Shown here piece by piece: positions 54,673-62,791 of a stretch of 64,000 nt of DNA. A model generated the notes under the pieces. It was not told the origin of the DNA. It searched no databases and worked only from the letters and a program-made list of their open reading frames with translations. Where the stretch lies: assembly GCA_023398375.1 (NCBI GenBank), contig JAEWSH010000084.1:372001-436000 (forward strand), written 5' to 3'. Position 1 is the first letter of the stretch. Each line of letters begins with the position of its first letter. Source of the DNA: Bacillota bacterium. GTDB lineage: Bacteria; Bacillota; Clostridia; Lachnospirales; Lachnospiraceae. The position numbers and the translations under genes were made by a program.

Positions 54673-55146
54673 ATGTCAGTTGAAATTGTAAAAAATTATT
54701 TAGAGAAATTCGATTTAGAAAACAAAATAAAAGAATTTGACAAATCAAGTGCAACTGTAGAACTAGCTGCCAAGGCAGCAGGTGTAATACCTGCCAGAAT
54801 TGCTAAAACATTATCCTTTAAATTCGGAGAGTCTGCAATATTAATAGTAACATCCGGAGATACGAAAATTGATAATAAAAAGTATAAAGATAAATTCGGT
54901 ATAAAGGCAAAAATGTTACAGGCGGATGAAGTAATAAAATATACGGGACATGCTATTGGAGGTGTATGTCCATTCGCAATTACTGATTCAGAAGTTAAAG
55001 TATATTTAGATGAATCCATGAGAAGATTTGATACTTTATTACCCGCGGCAGGAAGTAGTAATAGTTGTGTAGAACTTACATTAGAAGAGTTATACAAAAC
55101 ATCTCAAGCTGAAGAGTGGGTAGATGTATGTAAGATAGTAGAATAA
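54673..55146 (+). CDS. ybaK: YbaK/EbsC-family aminoacyl-tRNA deacylase
   Basis: A 157-residue protein of the YbaK family, which removes Cys (and similar amino acids) from mischarged tRNA-Pro. It has ATVELAAKAAGVIPARIAKTL, the ISGD-like TSGDTKIDNKKY and HAIGGVCPFAI with the conserved GGVCPF. A GAAAGGAAGG site precedes the start. Confidence 0.93.
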   Translation: MSVEIVKNYLEKFDLENKIKEFDKSSATVELAAKAAGVIPARIAKTLSFKFGESAILIVTSGDTKIDNKKYKDKFGIKAKMLQADEVIKYTGHAIGGVCPFAITDSEVKVYLDESMRRFDTLLPAAGSSNSCVELTLEELYKTSQAEEWVDVCKIVE

Positions 55147-55167
55147 TAATTTATTCATAATATATGA

Positions 55168-55869
55168 TTATACAGATAAGCAGAAAACATTATTTTCTAT
55201 AGTAATAATGTTTTCTGCTTTCATTTTTGAAAGCTCTCTTACAAGAGCACTTCTATTTACACATAAGTACTCGGCGATTTCTGTATTATTAAGTGGTATA
55301 AATACTTCATTATCTTTTAAATTACAAGGTTGAATAATATTATGAAAGCCTATAATATCTTGATCTGTCCTAATCATAGTCAAAAAAGTCAATACCCGTT
55401 CTCTAATAGATTTTTTAGATATAATTTCAATTTTTGCAAGTAGAATACGTGTTTTCAATGCTAAAAGATTCATTAGATTTTCTGTAAAAATGAAATGAGA
55501 AAAACAATTTTCAGAGCATGTTTTCCATATTAGTTTATAAGGAAATATTAATATGGAACAGTTAGTCATTGCTTTATAGTTTACAGTACTTTTTTGAATG
55601 GAAGATCCCATAAAGGGCTCCGCAAATAATTCACGTTCTCTTAATTCTGTAAAAAAATATTTATTACCATAATAATCATTTTTTTCCATGAGAATTGTTC
55701 CATAAAGAATGACACCTATAAATTGTATAGAATCACCTTCTAATATAATATACTCGTCTTTTTTATAATTTTTTTGTTGAAAGTTTAAACAACGTAATAA
55801 TATCTGAATATCATTTTTTTCTATACCGAAAAATAAAGGATGATTTATTAATGATTTGTTATAATTCAA
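55168..55869 (-). CDS. Crp/Fnr-family transcriptional regulator
   Basis: A 233-residue regulator with a cNMP-binding-like fold (NYKKDEYIILEGDSIQFIGVILYGTILMEKND) and a C-terminal winged helix (NNTEIAEYLCVNRSALVRELSKMKAENIITIE). No cysteines arranged for an FeS cluster are visible, so the signal is unknown. TTG start with GAGGTG upstream. It is divergent from a cation/H+ antiporter gene and shares with it a 22-bp palindrome, the likely operator. Confidence 0.9.
   Translation of the reverse strand: MNYNKSLINHPLFFGIEKNDIQILLRCLNFQQKNYKKDEYIILEGDSIQFIGVILYGTILMEKNDYYGNKYFFTELRERELFAEPFMGSSIQKSTVNYKAMTNCSILIFPYKLIWKTCSENCFSHFIFTENLMNLLALKTRILLAKIEIISKKSIRERVLTFLTMIRTDQDIIGFHNIIQPCNLKDNEVFIPLNNTEIAEYLCVNRSALVRELSKMKAENIITIENNVFCLSV
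55180..55225 (+). terminator. Terminator after ybaK, inside the crp-type gene end
   Basis: GCAGAAAACATTATT / AATAATGTTTTCTGC stem followed on the plus strand by TTTCATTTTT. It lies within the 3' end of the convergent regulator gene. Confidence 0.7.
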
Positions 55870-55924
55870 AATTGCACCTCATAATTGTAATTTTAATTTA
55901 GTAATAAATATAATAGTACTATTC

Positions 55925-55946
55925 AAGTGTTGCAATTGCAACACTT
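55925..55946. promoter_or_regulatory. 22-bp palindromic operator with divergent promoters
   Basis: The half AAGTGTTGCAA is perfectly mirrored. On the minus strand TTGCAA, a 17-nt spacer and TATATT form a promoter for the regulator. On the plus strand TTGCAA, a 17-nt spacer and TATGTT form one for the antiporter. Both -35 boxes lie inside the palindrome, so a dimer bound there would affect both genes. Confidence 0.75.
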
Positions 55947-56007
55947 TATATAGATAAATATGTTACAATTATTATGAAATTATTATAAATTATTAGGAGA
56001 TTATAAA

Positions 56008-57204
56008 ATGGAATCAGAAATGTATTATGTATTTAAAGATTTAGCAATTATTATTATTTCTGCAAAATTTTTTGGAATTCTTGCAAGAAAATTGAAAGCT
56101 CCTCAGGTAGTAGGTCAGATAATTGCTGGTTTGATTATCGGACCGTGCCTGTTAGGTCTGGTAAGAGAAAGTGAGTTTTTATTACAAATGGCAGAAATAG
56201 GTGTTATTTTACTAATGTTTTCCGCAGGTTTAGAAACAGATTTTAAAGAATTATTAAAAACAGGGCCAATTGCATTTTTAATTGCATGTGCCGGAGTACT
56301 TGTTCCATTATTAGGCGGAACATTTTTATATATGGCATATTATGGTGCAGCAACTTTTGGTACAGAAAAATTTTATAAAGCAATATTTATTGGTTGTATA
56401 TTAACTGCAACTTCAGTCAGTATTACTGTTCAGACATTACGTGATATGGGAAAATTAAAAGGTCGTGTTGGAACAACAATTCTTAGTGCAGCAATTATTG
56501 ATGATGTCATCGCAATTATTGTTTTAACAATTGTGATTGGTTTTAAAAACCCTACATCACATCCTATAATGGTAATATTTAATACAATATTATTTTTTGT
56601 ATTTACTATTATTTTAGGTTTCATTTCTTATAAAATATTTAAAAAAATAGATGCAAGATATCCTCATACAAGACGTATTCCTATAATAGGTCTGGCATTT
56701 TGTCTTTCATTAGCATATATAGCAGAGAGATATTTTGGAATTGCAGATATTACAGGTGCGTATATAGCAGGAATTATTCTTTGTAGTATTCATGATTCAG
56801 AATATATAGCAAATAAAATGGATATAAATTCTTACATAATATTTGGTCCTATATTTTTTGCCGGAATTGGCTTAAAAACCAATTTCAATAATTTAACATT
56901 GTCTCTTTTTACTTTTTCTATTTTATTTGTAATAATAGGTCTCATTTGTAAAATTTTCGCTTGCGGATTGATGGCTAAAATATGTAAATTTAATTGGGGA
57001 GATTCTCTTAAAATAGGTGTTGGTATGATGACAAGAGGTGAAGTTGCTCTAATTGTTGCTCAAAAGGGACTTTCAGTTGGATTACTATCGTCAGAGTACT
57101 TTACATCTATAATTTTATTAATTATAATATCTTCTATAGCAACTCCTCTTCTCTTAAAAGTATTGTATACAAAAGAAGAAAAAGAGACTAAAATGGCATT
57201 ATAA
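56008..57204 (+). CDS. CPA2-family cation:proton antiporter
   Basis: A 398-residue membrane protein with about 12 to 13 helices (NapA/KefB-like core, no C-terminal TrkA-N domain). The ion-binding pair is in ILSAAIIDDVIAIIVL (DD type, associated with electrogenic exchange). FGIADITGAYIAGIIL and GVGMMTRGEVALIVAQKG are conserved. It exchanges Na+ or K+ for H+. AGGAG precedes the ATG, and the palindromic operator suggests control by the divergent Crp/Fnr regulator. Confidence 0.92.
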   Translation: MESEMYYVFKDLAIIIISAKFFGILARKLKAPQVVGQIIAGLIIGPCLLGLVRESEFLLQMAEIGVILLMFSAGLETDFKELLKTGPIAFLIACAGVLVPLLGGTFLYMAYYGAATFGTEKFYKAIFIGCILTATSVSITVQTLRDMGKLKGRVGTTILSAAIIDDVIAIIVLTIVIGFKNPTSHPIMVIFNTILFFVFTIILGFISYKIFKKIDARYPHTRRIPIIGLAFCLSLAYIAERYFGIADITGAYIAGIILCSIHDSEYIANKMDINSYIIFGPIFFAGIGLKTNFNNLTLSLFTFSILFVIIGLICKIFACGLMAKICKFNWGDSLKIGVGMMTRGEVALIVAQKGLSVGLLSSEYFTSIILLIIISSIATPLLLKVLYTKEEKETKMAL

Positions 57205-57220
57205 GAAAAAGGAAAATAAG

Positions 57221-57634
57221 ATGGCTAAAAGAAGAAGAAAAAATTATATAGGAAAAATTATAGGTTTACTATTTTTATTATTATGTGTGTTATTAATCGC
57301 ATTTATTATTTTATTTAAAGATGATATAGAGCAGAAGGTAACTAAGAAAGTTGCAACAGCTGCAATTGAGCAGATAATTCAATCACAAACGGGTGTTACT
57401 GTAGATATTGATGAAGTAAAAAATCAGATGGATGAAGAAGATGAAAAAGATTTTGATGAAATTATTAATAAATATGCAAATACTGATCAATTAAAAGAAT
57501 GTGTAGATCTTTATAAAAATGGAGGAACAGCGGCAGTAAAAGATTATGTTAAGAATGAAGTTAATGATTCTGACATAGATAAATTAAAAGAATTATATAA
57601 TAAATATGGAGATTCTATCCACATTGGTGAATAA
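57221..57634 (+). CDS. Single-span membrane protein, unknown
   Basis: A 137-residue protein 16 bases downstream of the antiporter gene and probably in its operon. It has a basic start (MAKRRRKNYIGK), one membrane helix (IIGLLFLLLCVLLIAFIILF) and an acidic, helical extracytoplasmic domain (EDEKDFDEIINKYANTDQL, NDSDIDKLKELYNKYGD). It has no recognised family. A role as an accessory subunit of the antiporter is possible but unsupported beyond position. Confidence 0.65.
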   Translation: MAKRRRKNYIGKIIGLLFLLLCVLLIAFIILFKDDIEQKVTKKVATAAIEQIIQSQTGVTVDIDEVKNQMDEEDEKDFDEIINKYANTDQLKECVDLYKNGGTAAVKDYVKNEVNDSDIDKLKELYNKYGDSIHIGE

Positions 57635-57640
57635 ATACTT

Positions 57641-57673
57641 AAAGGCAGAACCAACAAAATTGGTTTTGCCTTT
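57641..57673. terminator. Bidirectional terminator
   Basis: AAAGGCAGAACCAA / TTGGTTTTGCCTTT stem between convergent genes, T-rich on both sides. Confidence 0.85.
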
Positions 57674-57705
57674 ACTGTATCTATGGTAATCTGTTTTTTG
57701 TTTAT

Positions 57706-59160
57706 TTAAAAATTAAAATCATCAAATTCAGAAGATATATTTTTTCTTTTTTTATGTCTGTTTCGCAATCGTTTTCTTCTGGAAAAATTATAATTATCAA
57801 TTAAGGAATGGATTACGAAAATAGTAATTAATAGTGCAGCGATAAGGATTATAATTAAAAATACTTTTGTTATATTAATAAAAAGAACATCATCACTATC
57901 ATTTTCATTTTTTATATTATCATTTTTTAACACAGGTGTTTCTAAGTCTAATCCGGTATTTGTTTCCTTTACCAGATCCACAGTAACACTTCCTACCTCA
58001 ACATCACTATAAGAATAATGGATAGAAGCTACAGAATTATCAGTCGTATTATCATAACTAAGAGTAGAAGAAGTATCTTCAAATACGGCAGTATTTGGTA
58101 TAACAATATAATCATCCTCATTTAATGATAAAACAGGCTGAGAATTTCCTAATACGTCATTATTAGCATTAAATAAATCATTATTTTTAATAGAATATTG
58201 AACTTCATTTTCTGATATATTGACTTTTTGAAAATTACTGAATCCATAATCAAATAATTCTACGGTATCAGTAAACTGGGAAGGAGTTTCCTCCTTCATA
58301 ATAACGCAGATAAGTGTTAAACCATCTTTCTTTGCACAGGAAACAAGAGTTTGTCTCGCTTCCGAAGTAAATCCAGTTTTGCTGCCTACAAGATAATCAT
58401 AAGAACATTGCCTGTCAGGAAGCAATTTATTTTTAGAATGTACAACAATATCATCTGGCTGGGTAGGTGTTGGAGGAATTTCATAGCAAGCGGTACTTGA
58501 CATTTTACATAATAATTCATTTTTAAAGAAAGCTCGTCCAATTGTTGCTAAATCATAAGCACTTGTATAATGCTCATCATGATACAAACCGTTTGGGTTT
58601 ACAAAATTAGAATCTACACACCCAAGTTCTTTAGCACGGCTGTTCATTAACTCAGCAAATTTTTCTACACTTCCGCTAATATGTTCTGCTACTGCATTTG
58701 CTGCTTCATTAGCAGAACCAACAAGAATTCCATATAAAGATTGTTCCATTGTGATTTTTTCACCAACATCCATACCCATATTGGAAGAATCACGTTCAAT
58801 ACTAAATACAGCATTCTTTGAATATTCTACGATCTCATTCATTTCAGAATGTTCCGTTGCAAGTAAACAAGTTAATATTTTGGTGGTACTTGCCGGATAG
58901 TTTTTTTCATGAATATTCTTGGCATAAAGAATAGTACCTGTATTTGCCTCCATAAGTATTGCAGCTTCAGCCCCAATTGCTGGTCCGGAGGGCCAGTTAG
59001 TAATTTCGTTTGATTGTATTGGTAAAGATTTTCTGCTTTCCGCCTGTGCATTATAATCTACTTCTGCATATGCGGGTAAACAAGGATACAAAAATGTATT
59101 TGTAATGAAAAGAGCAGATACAAAAAAAGTAAATGCCTTTTTGTGATTAAATTTAGTCAT
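57706..59160 (-). CDS. dacF: D-alanyl-D-alanine carboxypeptidase (DacF/DacA type)
   Basis: A 484-residue penicillin-binding protein of the S11 family. Signal peptide near 1-32 (ending AYA), SxxK in YPASTTKILTCLL, SxN as GSANEAANAVAEH and KTG as YLVGSKTGFTSEARQ. A beta-rich domain and a C-terminal membrane helix (VFLIIILIAALLITIFVIHSLI) with a basic tail follow, so it is anchored at both ends. It trims the terminal D-Ala of peptidoglycan. Confidence 0.93.
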   Translation of the reverse strand: MTKFNHKKAFTFFVSALFITNTFLYPCLPAYAEVDYNAQAESRKSLPIQSNEITNWPSGPAIGAEAAILMEANTGTILYAKNIHEKNYPASTTKILTCLLATEHSEMNEIVEYSKNAVFSIERDSSNMGMDVGEKITMEQSLYGILVGSANEAANAVAEHISGSVEKFAELMNSRAKELGCVDSNFVNPNGLYHDEHYTSAYDLATIGRAFFKNELLCKMSSTACYEIPPTPTQPDDIVVHSKNKLLPDRQCSYDYLVGSKTGFTSEARQTLVSCAKKDGLTLICVIMKEETPSQFTDTVELFDYGFSNFQKVNISENEVQYSIKNNDLFNANNDVLGNSQPVLSLNEDDYIVIPNTAVFEDTSSTLSYDNTTDNSVASIHYSYSDVEVGSVTVDLVKETNTGLDLETPVLKNDNIKNENDSDDVLFINITKVFLIIILIAALLITIFVIHSLIDNYNFSRRKRLRNRHKKRKNISSEFDDFNF

Positions 59161-59342
59161 ATTTCAATCTCCGTCTTTCATAATATCAATATTAATCATA
59201 CACTATTTTATAAAAAAACCAAATAGTAAAACCATAAAATTCACATAAAAATATTTAATTCTTATCAAAGCGAATAGTGAAAGTCTTTCTTTTTAGAATT
59301 AAATAGTGTAAAATATGAAGATATTGATAAAGGTGGTATTTT

Positions 59343-59993
59343 ATGAGGTTAAGAAATATTACAGGTTCTGAAAAAATAATTGAAACAAATAAATATGTAA
59401 TACAAAAACCAAAGGATATGAAGAGTAATTGGAGAAATGTTTTTGATAAAAAAGGGCCGCTTCATATTGAAATAGGAATGGGAAAAGGTCAGTTTATCAC
59501 AACAATGGCTAAGCTATATCCAAATATTAACTATGTTGGAATTGAAAAATATTCAAGTGTCTTAATAAGGGCAATTCAGAAAATAGAGGAAGATTATATT
59601 CCTAATCTTCGTTTCTTGTGTATAGATGCTACAGAATTGACAGAAATATTTGAAAAAGGTGAAGTGGATAAGATTTATCTGAATTTTTCTGATCCATGGC
59701 CAAAAGACAGACATGCTAAAAGAAGATTACCATCAAAAGAATTTTTATCAAGATATGATCAAATATTAAAACCAAACGGTATCCTTGAATTTAAGACAGA
59801 TAACAGAGGTCTATTTGATTTTGCCGTAGAACAGGTTTCAGAAGCAAATTGGAAGATCGATCAGATTACATACGATCTTCACAATGATAATGATATGAAT
59901 AGTGGAAATATAATGACGGAATATGAACAGAAATTTTCATCTATGGGTAATCCTATCCATAAATATATTATTTCAAGGCAGAACAGGTGTTGA
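59343..59993 (+). CDS. trmB: tRNA (guanine46-N7)-methyltransferase
   Basis: A 216-residue AdoMet-dependent enzyme forming m7G46 in tRNA. LHIEIGMGKGQFITTMAKLYP is the AdoMet loop and YLNFSDPWPKDRHAKRRL the TrmB signature; FKTDNRGLFDFAVEQ follows. AAAGGTGG lies upstream of the ATG. Confidence 0.96.
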   Translation: MRLRNITGSEKIIETNKYVIQKPKDMKSNWRNVFDKKGPLHIEIGMGKGQFITTMAKLYPNINYVGIEKYSSVLIRAIQKIEEDYIPNLRFLCIDATELTEIFEKGEVDKIYLNFSDPWPKDRHAKRRLPSKEFLSRYDQILKPNGILEFKTDNRGLFDFAVEQVSEANWKIDQITYDLHNDNDMNSGNIMTEYEQKFSSMGNPIHKYIISRQNRC

Positions 59994-60014
59994 CAGTTGT
60001 CGATACCTGTTTTT
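59983..60014 (+). terminator. Terminator between trmB and the Mrp operon
   Basis: ACAGGTGTTGACA / TGTCGATACCTGT stem followed by TTTTT, overlapping the trmB stop codon and ending 39 bases before mrpE. Confidence 0.75.
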
Positions 60015-60052
60015 ATCATAAATATATTATCGAAGTAAAAGAGGGATTTAAT

Positions 60053-60523
60053 ATGTATATTTTATTTTTTATTTTATGGATTATATTAAATGGAAAATTT
60101 AATTTGGAAATTGTAATTTTTGGTCTAATCATTGCTACTGTCATGTATATCTTTGTGTGTAGATTTATGGATTTTAGTATTCAAAAAGATTTATTTATAA
60201 TGAAAAAAAGCAGTCTTATTATAAAATATATATTTGTATTGGTATTTGAGGTAATAAAAGCAAATATTGCAGTTTTAAGATTAGTTTTTTCATCCAAATA
60301 TGATTTTGAACCGGCAATTATTAAGTTCAAAACAAATTTAAAGTCAAAAATAGCAAGAGCAGTATTGGCAAATTCTATTACGTTAACTCCAGGAACAATT
60401 ACAGTTTCATTAGAAAATGATGAATATGTAGTTCATTGCCTTGATAAAGATTTTGGTGCAGGTATTGATTCTTCTGTATTTGTAAAGTTATTAGAGAAGA
60501 TGGAAGATCAGCAGATCAAATAA
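60053..60523 (+). CDS. mrpE: Na+/H+ antiporter subunit E
   Basis: About 156 residues from the ATG at 60053 (AGAGGG upstream); the frame can be read from 59987 without a site. Two hydrophobic helices start the protein (YILFFILWIILNGKFNLEIVIFGLIIATVMYIF), and the tail has ARAVLANSITLTPGTITVSLENDEYVVHCLD, the MnhE signature. It is the first gene of the Mrp antiporter operon. Confidence 0.92.
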   Translation: MYILFFILWIILNGKFNLEIVIFGLIIATVMYIFVCRFMDFSIQKDLFIMKKSSLIIKYIFVLVFEVIKANIAVLRLVFSSKYDFEPAIIKFKTNLKSKIARAVLANSITLTPGTITVSLENDEYVVHCLDKDFGAGIDSSVFVKLLEKMEDQQIK

Positions 60524-60554
60524 ATAAAGAACAAGAAAAGAGGGAGAATTAAAA

Positions 60555-60899
60555 ATGAATAGTGGAATACCAATTTTAGAATCGGCCTATCATTTTGTTT
60601 TTATTGTAGCAATTATTATATTGGCGTTAATGATTTTATTATGTCTGATTCGTGCTGTTATTGGACCTCGAATCGCAGACCGGATTGTTACAGTGAATAT
60701 GATGGGAACAATGGTCATGGTAATTATTTCTATATTATCATTAATGATGAATGAAAGTTATCTTGTAGATATCTGCATAATATATGCCATGATAAGTTTT
60801 TTAGCAGTTATCGTAATTAGTAAAGTATATATGGGTGTTTATAATGAACAAAAAATAAAAGAGGGAGAAAAAAAAGATGGAAATAATAGAATGGATTAA
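60555..60899 (+). CDS. mrpF: Na+/H+ antiporter subunit F
   Basis: A 114-residue, three-helix protein of the MrpF/PhaF family: LIRAVIGPRIADRIVTVNMMGTMVMVIISIL followed by YLVDICIIYAMISFLAVIVISKV. AGAGGGAG precedes the ATG. Its end overlaps mrpG by 23 bases. Confidence 0.92.
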   Translation: MNSGIPILESAYHFVFIVAIIILALMILLCLIRAVIGPRIADRIVTVNMMGTMVMVIISILSLMMNESYLVDICIIYAMISFLAVIVISKVYMGVYNEQKIKEGEKKDGNNRMD

Positions 60900-61203
60900 A
60901 TTTACCCTAGGCACTATTTTTCTATTCACTGGATTAATTATTTTTATTATGGAAATGTTCGGAGTATTCCATTTTAAATATGTATTAAACAGGATGCATG
61001 CAGCATCAATAGGTGATACGCTTGGAATTGGCGTTTCTTTATTAGGGTTAATGATTATGAATGGTTTTAATTTTACTAGTTTAAAAATTTTTCTGGTAAT
61101 CATTTTTCTTTGGTTTGCTTCTCCTGTATCATCTCATGTTATTGCAAGATTAGAAGTTACTACGAATACAAAATTGAACCAACATTGTGAGGTAGATAAA
61201 TAA
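60877..61203 (+). CDS. mrpG: Na+/H+ antiporter subunit G
   Basis: A 108-residue, three-helix protein with the MnhG signature: VLNRMHAASIGDTLGIGVSLLGLM and LWFASPVSSHVIARLE. It overlaps mrpF and its stop overlaps the start of the next gene (TAATG), so translation is tightly coupled. Confidence 0.93.
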   Translation: MEIIEWIKFTLGTIFLFTGLIIFIMEMFGVFHFKYVLNRMHAASIGDTLGIGVSLLGLMIMNGFNFTSLKIFLVIIFLWFASPVSSHVIARLEVTTNTKLNQHCEVDK

Positions 61204-61457
61204 TGCAGGTATTTACATATATTCTTTTAGGATTCTTAGTTATTTGTGCAATTTTTGTCAGCTTTTCGAAAAATTTATTAAATTCTATTTTAATTTATAT
61301 GTCATATAGTCTTATTATGTCTGTTATATGGATTATTTTACAATCTCCGGATTTAGCAATTACAGAAGCAGCAGTTGGCGCTGGTGTAACTAGTATCTTA
61401 TTTTTTGCTACGCTTAAGAAAATCCATGCCATGAAGGGAGATGATGAGAATGAGTAG
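61203..61457 (+). CDS. DUF4040/MbhD-like subunit
   Basis: An 84-residue, two-to-three-helix protein: LLNSILIYMSYSLIMSVIWIILQSPDLAITEAAVGAGVTSIL. The PDLAITEAAVGAG motif corresponds to the DUF4040 segment found near the C-terminus of large MrpA proteins and as MbhD in Mbh-type complexes. Here it is a separate gene in the Mrp operon. Confidence 0.85.
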   Translation: MQVFTYILLGFLVICAIFVSFSKNLLNSILIYMSYSLIMSVIWIILQSPDLAITEAAVGAGVTSILFFATLKKIHAMKGDDENE

Positions 61458-62412
61458 ATTAAAATCAGAGGAAGAATATCAGAAAACAAAAGCGTATCGT
61501 TTTTTTAAATGGTACTCAGGGGAGAAAGATCCGTATCTTGGAAAAGTAGAAATGCACCCACAGACTGACCTGTCAGAAGAGGAACTTACCATTGAAGAAT
61601 GTATGCGTGATAAGGCAATTGTTATAGAAAGGGTATATGATATTGATAAGAATAAAAATATAAAAATGTTTAATCGTTTTTATACTTTTATATCCGTTAT
61701 TTTTTGTATCACGATTATTGCAGTCCTGTTACTTACCGTATCATATTTACCTAGAACCGGTAATGCCAAAAATCCAGATAATAATGAAGTAGCAGAAAGA
61801 TATATTGAGAATGGGCTTCAGGAAACAGGAGCTGTTAATATAGTTACAGGTATGATTTTAAATTACCGTGCTTTTGATACTTTTGGTGAGACATGTGTTC
61901 TTTTCATAGCAACAAGTTGTGTCATGATCCTGCTTATGGTGAATGAAGAAAAATTAAAAAAGTCAATTGAATTAAATGATAGAAGATATGAACCTAAAAA
62001 TGATGTAATTCTTCAAAAAGTTGCATTTGTGCTTGTTCCTATTATTTTTATATTTGGAATTTATGTTATTTTAAATGGTCATTTATCACCTGGTGGCGGA
62101 TTTTCAGGTGGTGCAATCATAGGTGCAGGTATGATTTTGTATGTAAGTGCTTTTGGTTTCCAAAAGACACAAAGATTTTTTAATGAAACCATTTACAAAA
62201 TAGTTAAAGTTTCAGCATTAACACTATATGGATTACTTATGATTTATTATTTTTATACAGGTGCAAATGGTATAAATAATTATATACCTCTTGGAAAACC
62301 AGGCAGTATCTTAAGCAGCGGGATGATTCTTCCAATCAATATATTTGTAGGATCTGAGGTCGCATGTACGATGTATGCTTTTTATGCGTTATTCAGAAGA
62401 GGAGGCCTATAA
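61450..62412 (+). CDS. MnhB/MrpB-domain subunit with MbhE-like part
   Basis: About 320 residues from the ATG at 61450, nine bases after AAGGGAG. A charged N-terminal extension of about 70 residues (EEEYQKTKAYRFFKWYSGEK) precedes an MbhE-like helix region with ETGAVNIVTGMILNYRAFDTFGE. The MnhB domain follows, with LNGHLSPGGGFSGGAIIGAGMIL. In classic Mrp systems the MbhE part is the end of MrpA and MrpB is separate, so this is a fusion. Confidence 0.88.
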   Translation: MSRLKSEEEYQKTKAYRFFKWYSGEKDPYLGKVEMHPQTDLSEEELTIEECMRDKAIVIERVYDIDKNKNIKMFNRFYTFISVIFCITIIAVLLLTVSYLPRTGNAKNPDNNEVAERYIENGLQETGAVNIVTGMILNYRAFDTFGETCVLFIATSCVMILLMVNEEKLKKSIELNDRRYEPKNDVILQKVAFVLVPIIFIFGIYVILNGHLSPGGGFSGGAIIGAGMILYVSAFGFQKTQRFFNETIYKIVKVSALTLYGLLMIYYFYTGANGINNYIPLGKPGSILSSGMILPINIFVGSEVACTMYAFYALFRRGGL

Positions 62413-62413
62413 T

Positions 62414-62788
62414 ATGGGAGTTAATTTATTCACAAATTATGGAGAAGCAGTTGCTATGATTCTATTTGGAATCGGTTTTACGAATTTACTTCTTCAAAAA
62501 AATTTAATCAAGAAAATTATTGGTTTGAACATAATGGATACGGCTATTTACTTATTTCTTGCAGAAAAAGGATATATTCAGGGACGCGTTGCACCGATTA
62601 TAGCAGATGGGGTACAAAGTGTGGAAATGTATATTAATCCGATACCAAGTGGTCTTGTATTAACAGGTATTGTTGTATCGGTATCAGTATCAGCCTTAAT
62701 GTTGTCTCTTACAATTCGTCTTTACCAAAGATATCAGACATTAGATCTTGATGAGATATCTACAAAACTGAAAAAGGAGGGATTGTAA
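62414..62788 (+). CDS. mrpC: Na+/H+ antiporter subunit C (NuoK-like)
   Basis: About 124 residues from the ATG at 62414 with GAGGAGG upstream; the frame also reads from 62375. Three helices and the signatures FGIGFTNLLLQKNLIKKIIGLNIMDTAIYLFL and PIPSGLVLTGIVVSVSVSALMLSL identify MrpC/NuoK. Confidence 0.92.
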   Translation: MGVNLFTNYGEAVAMILFGIGFTNLLLQKNLIKKIIGLNIMDTAIYLFLAEKGYIQGRVAPIIADGVQSVEMYINPIPSGLVLTGIVVSVSVSALMLSLTIRLYQRYQTLDLDEISTKLKKEGL

Positions 62789-62791
62789 AAA

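Noticed and set aside
54696..55097. A 133-codon minus-strand frame inside ybaK
   Set aside because: Antisense to a convincing YbaK deacylase with its own start signals.
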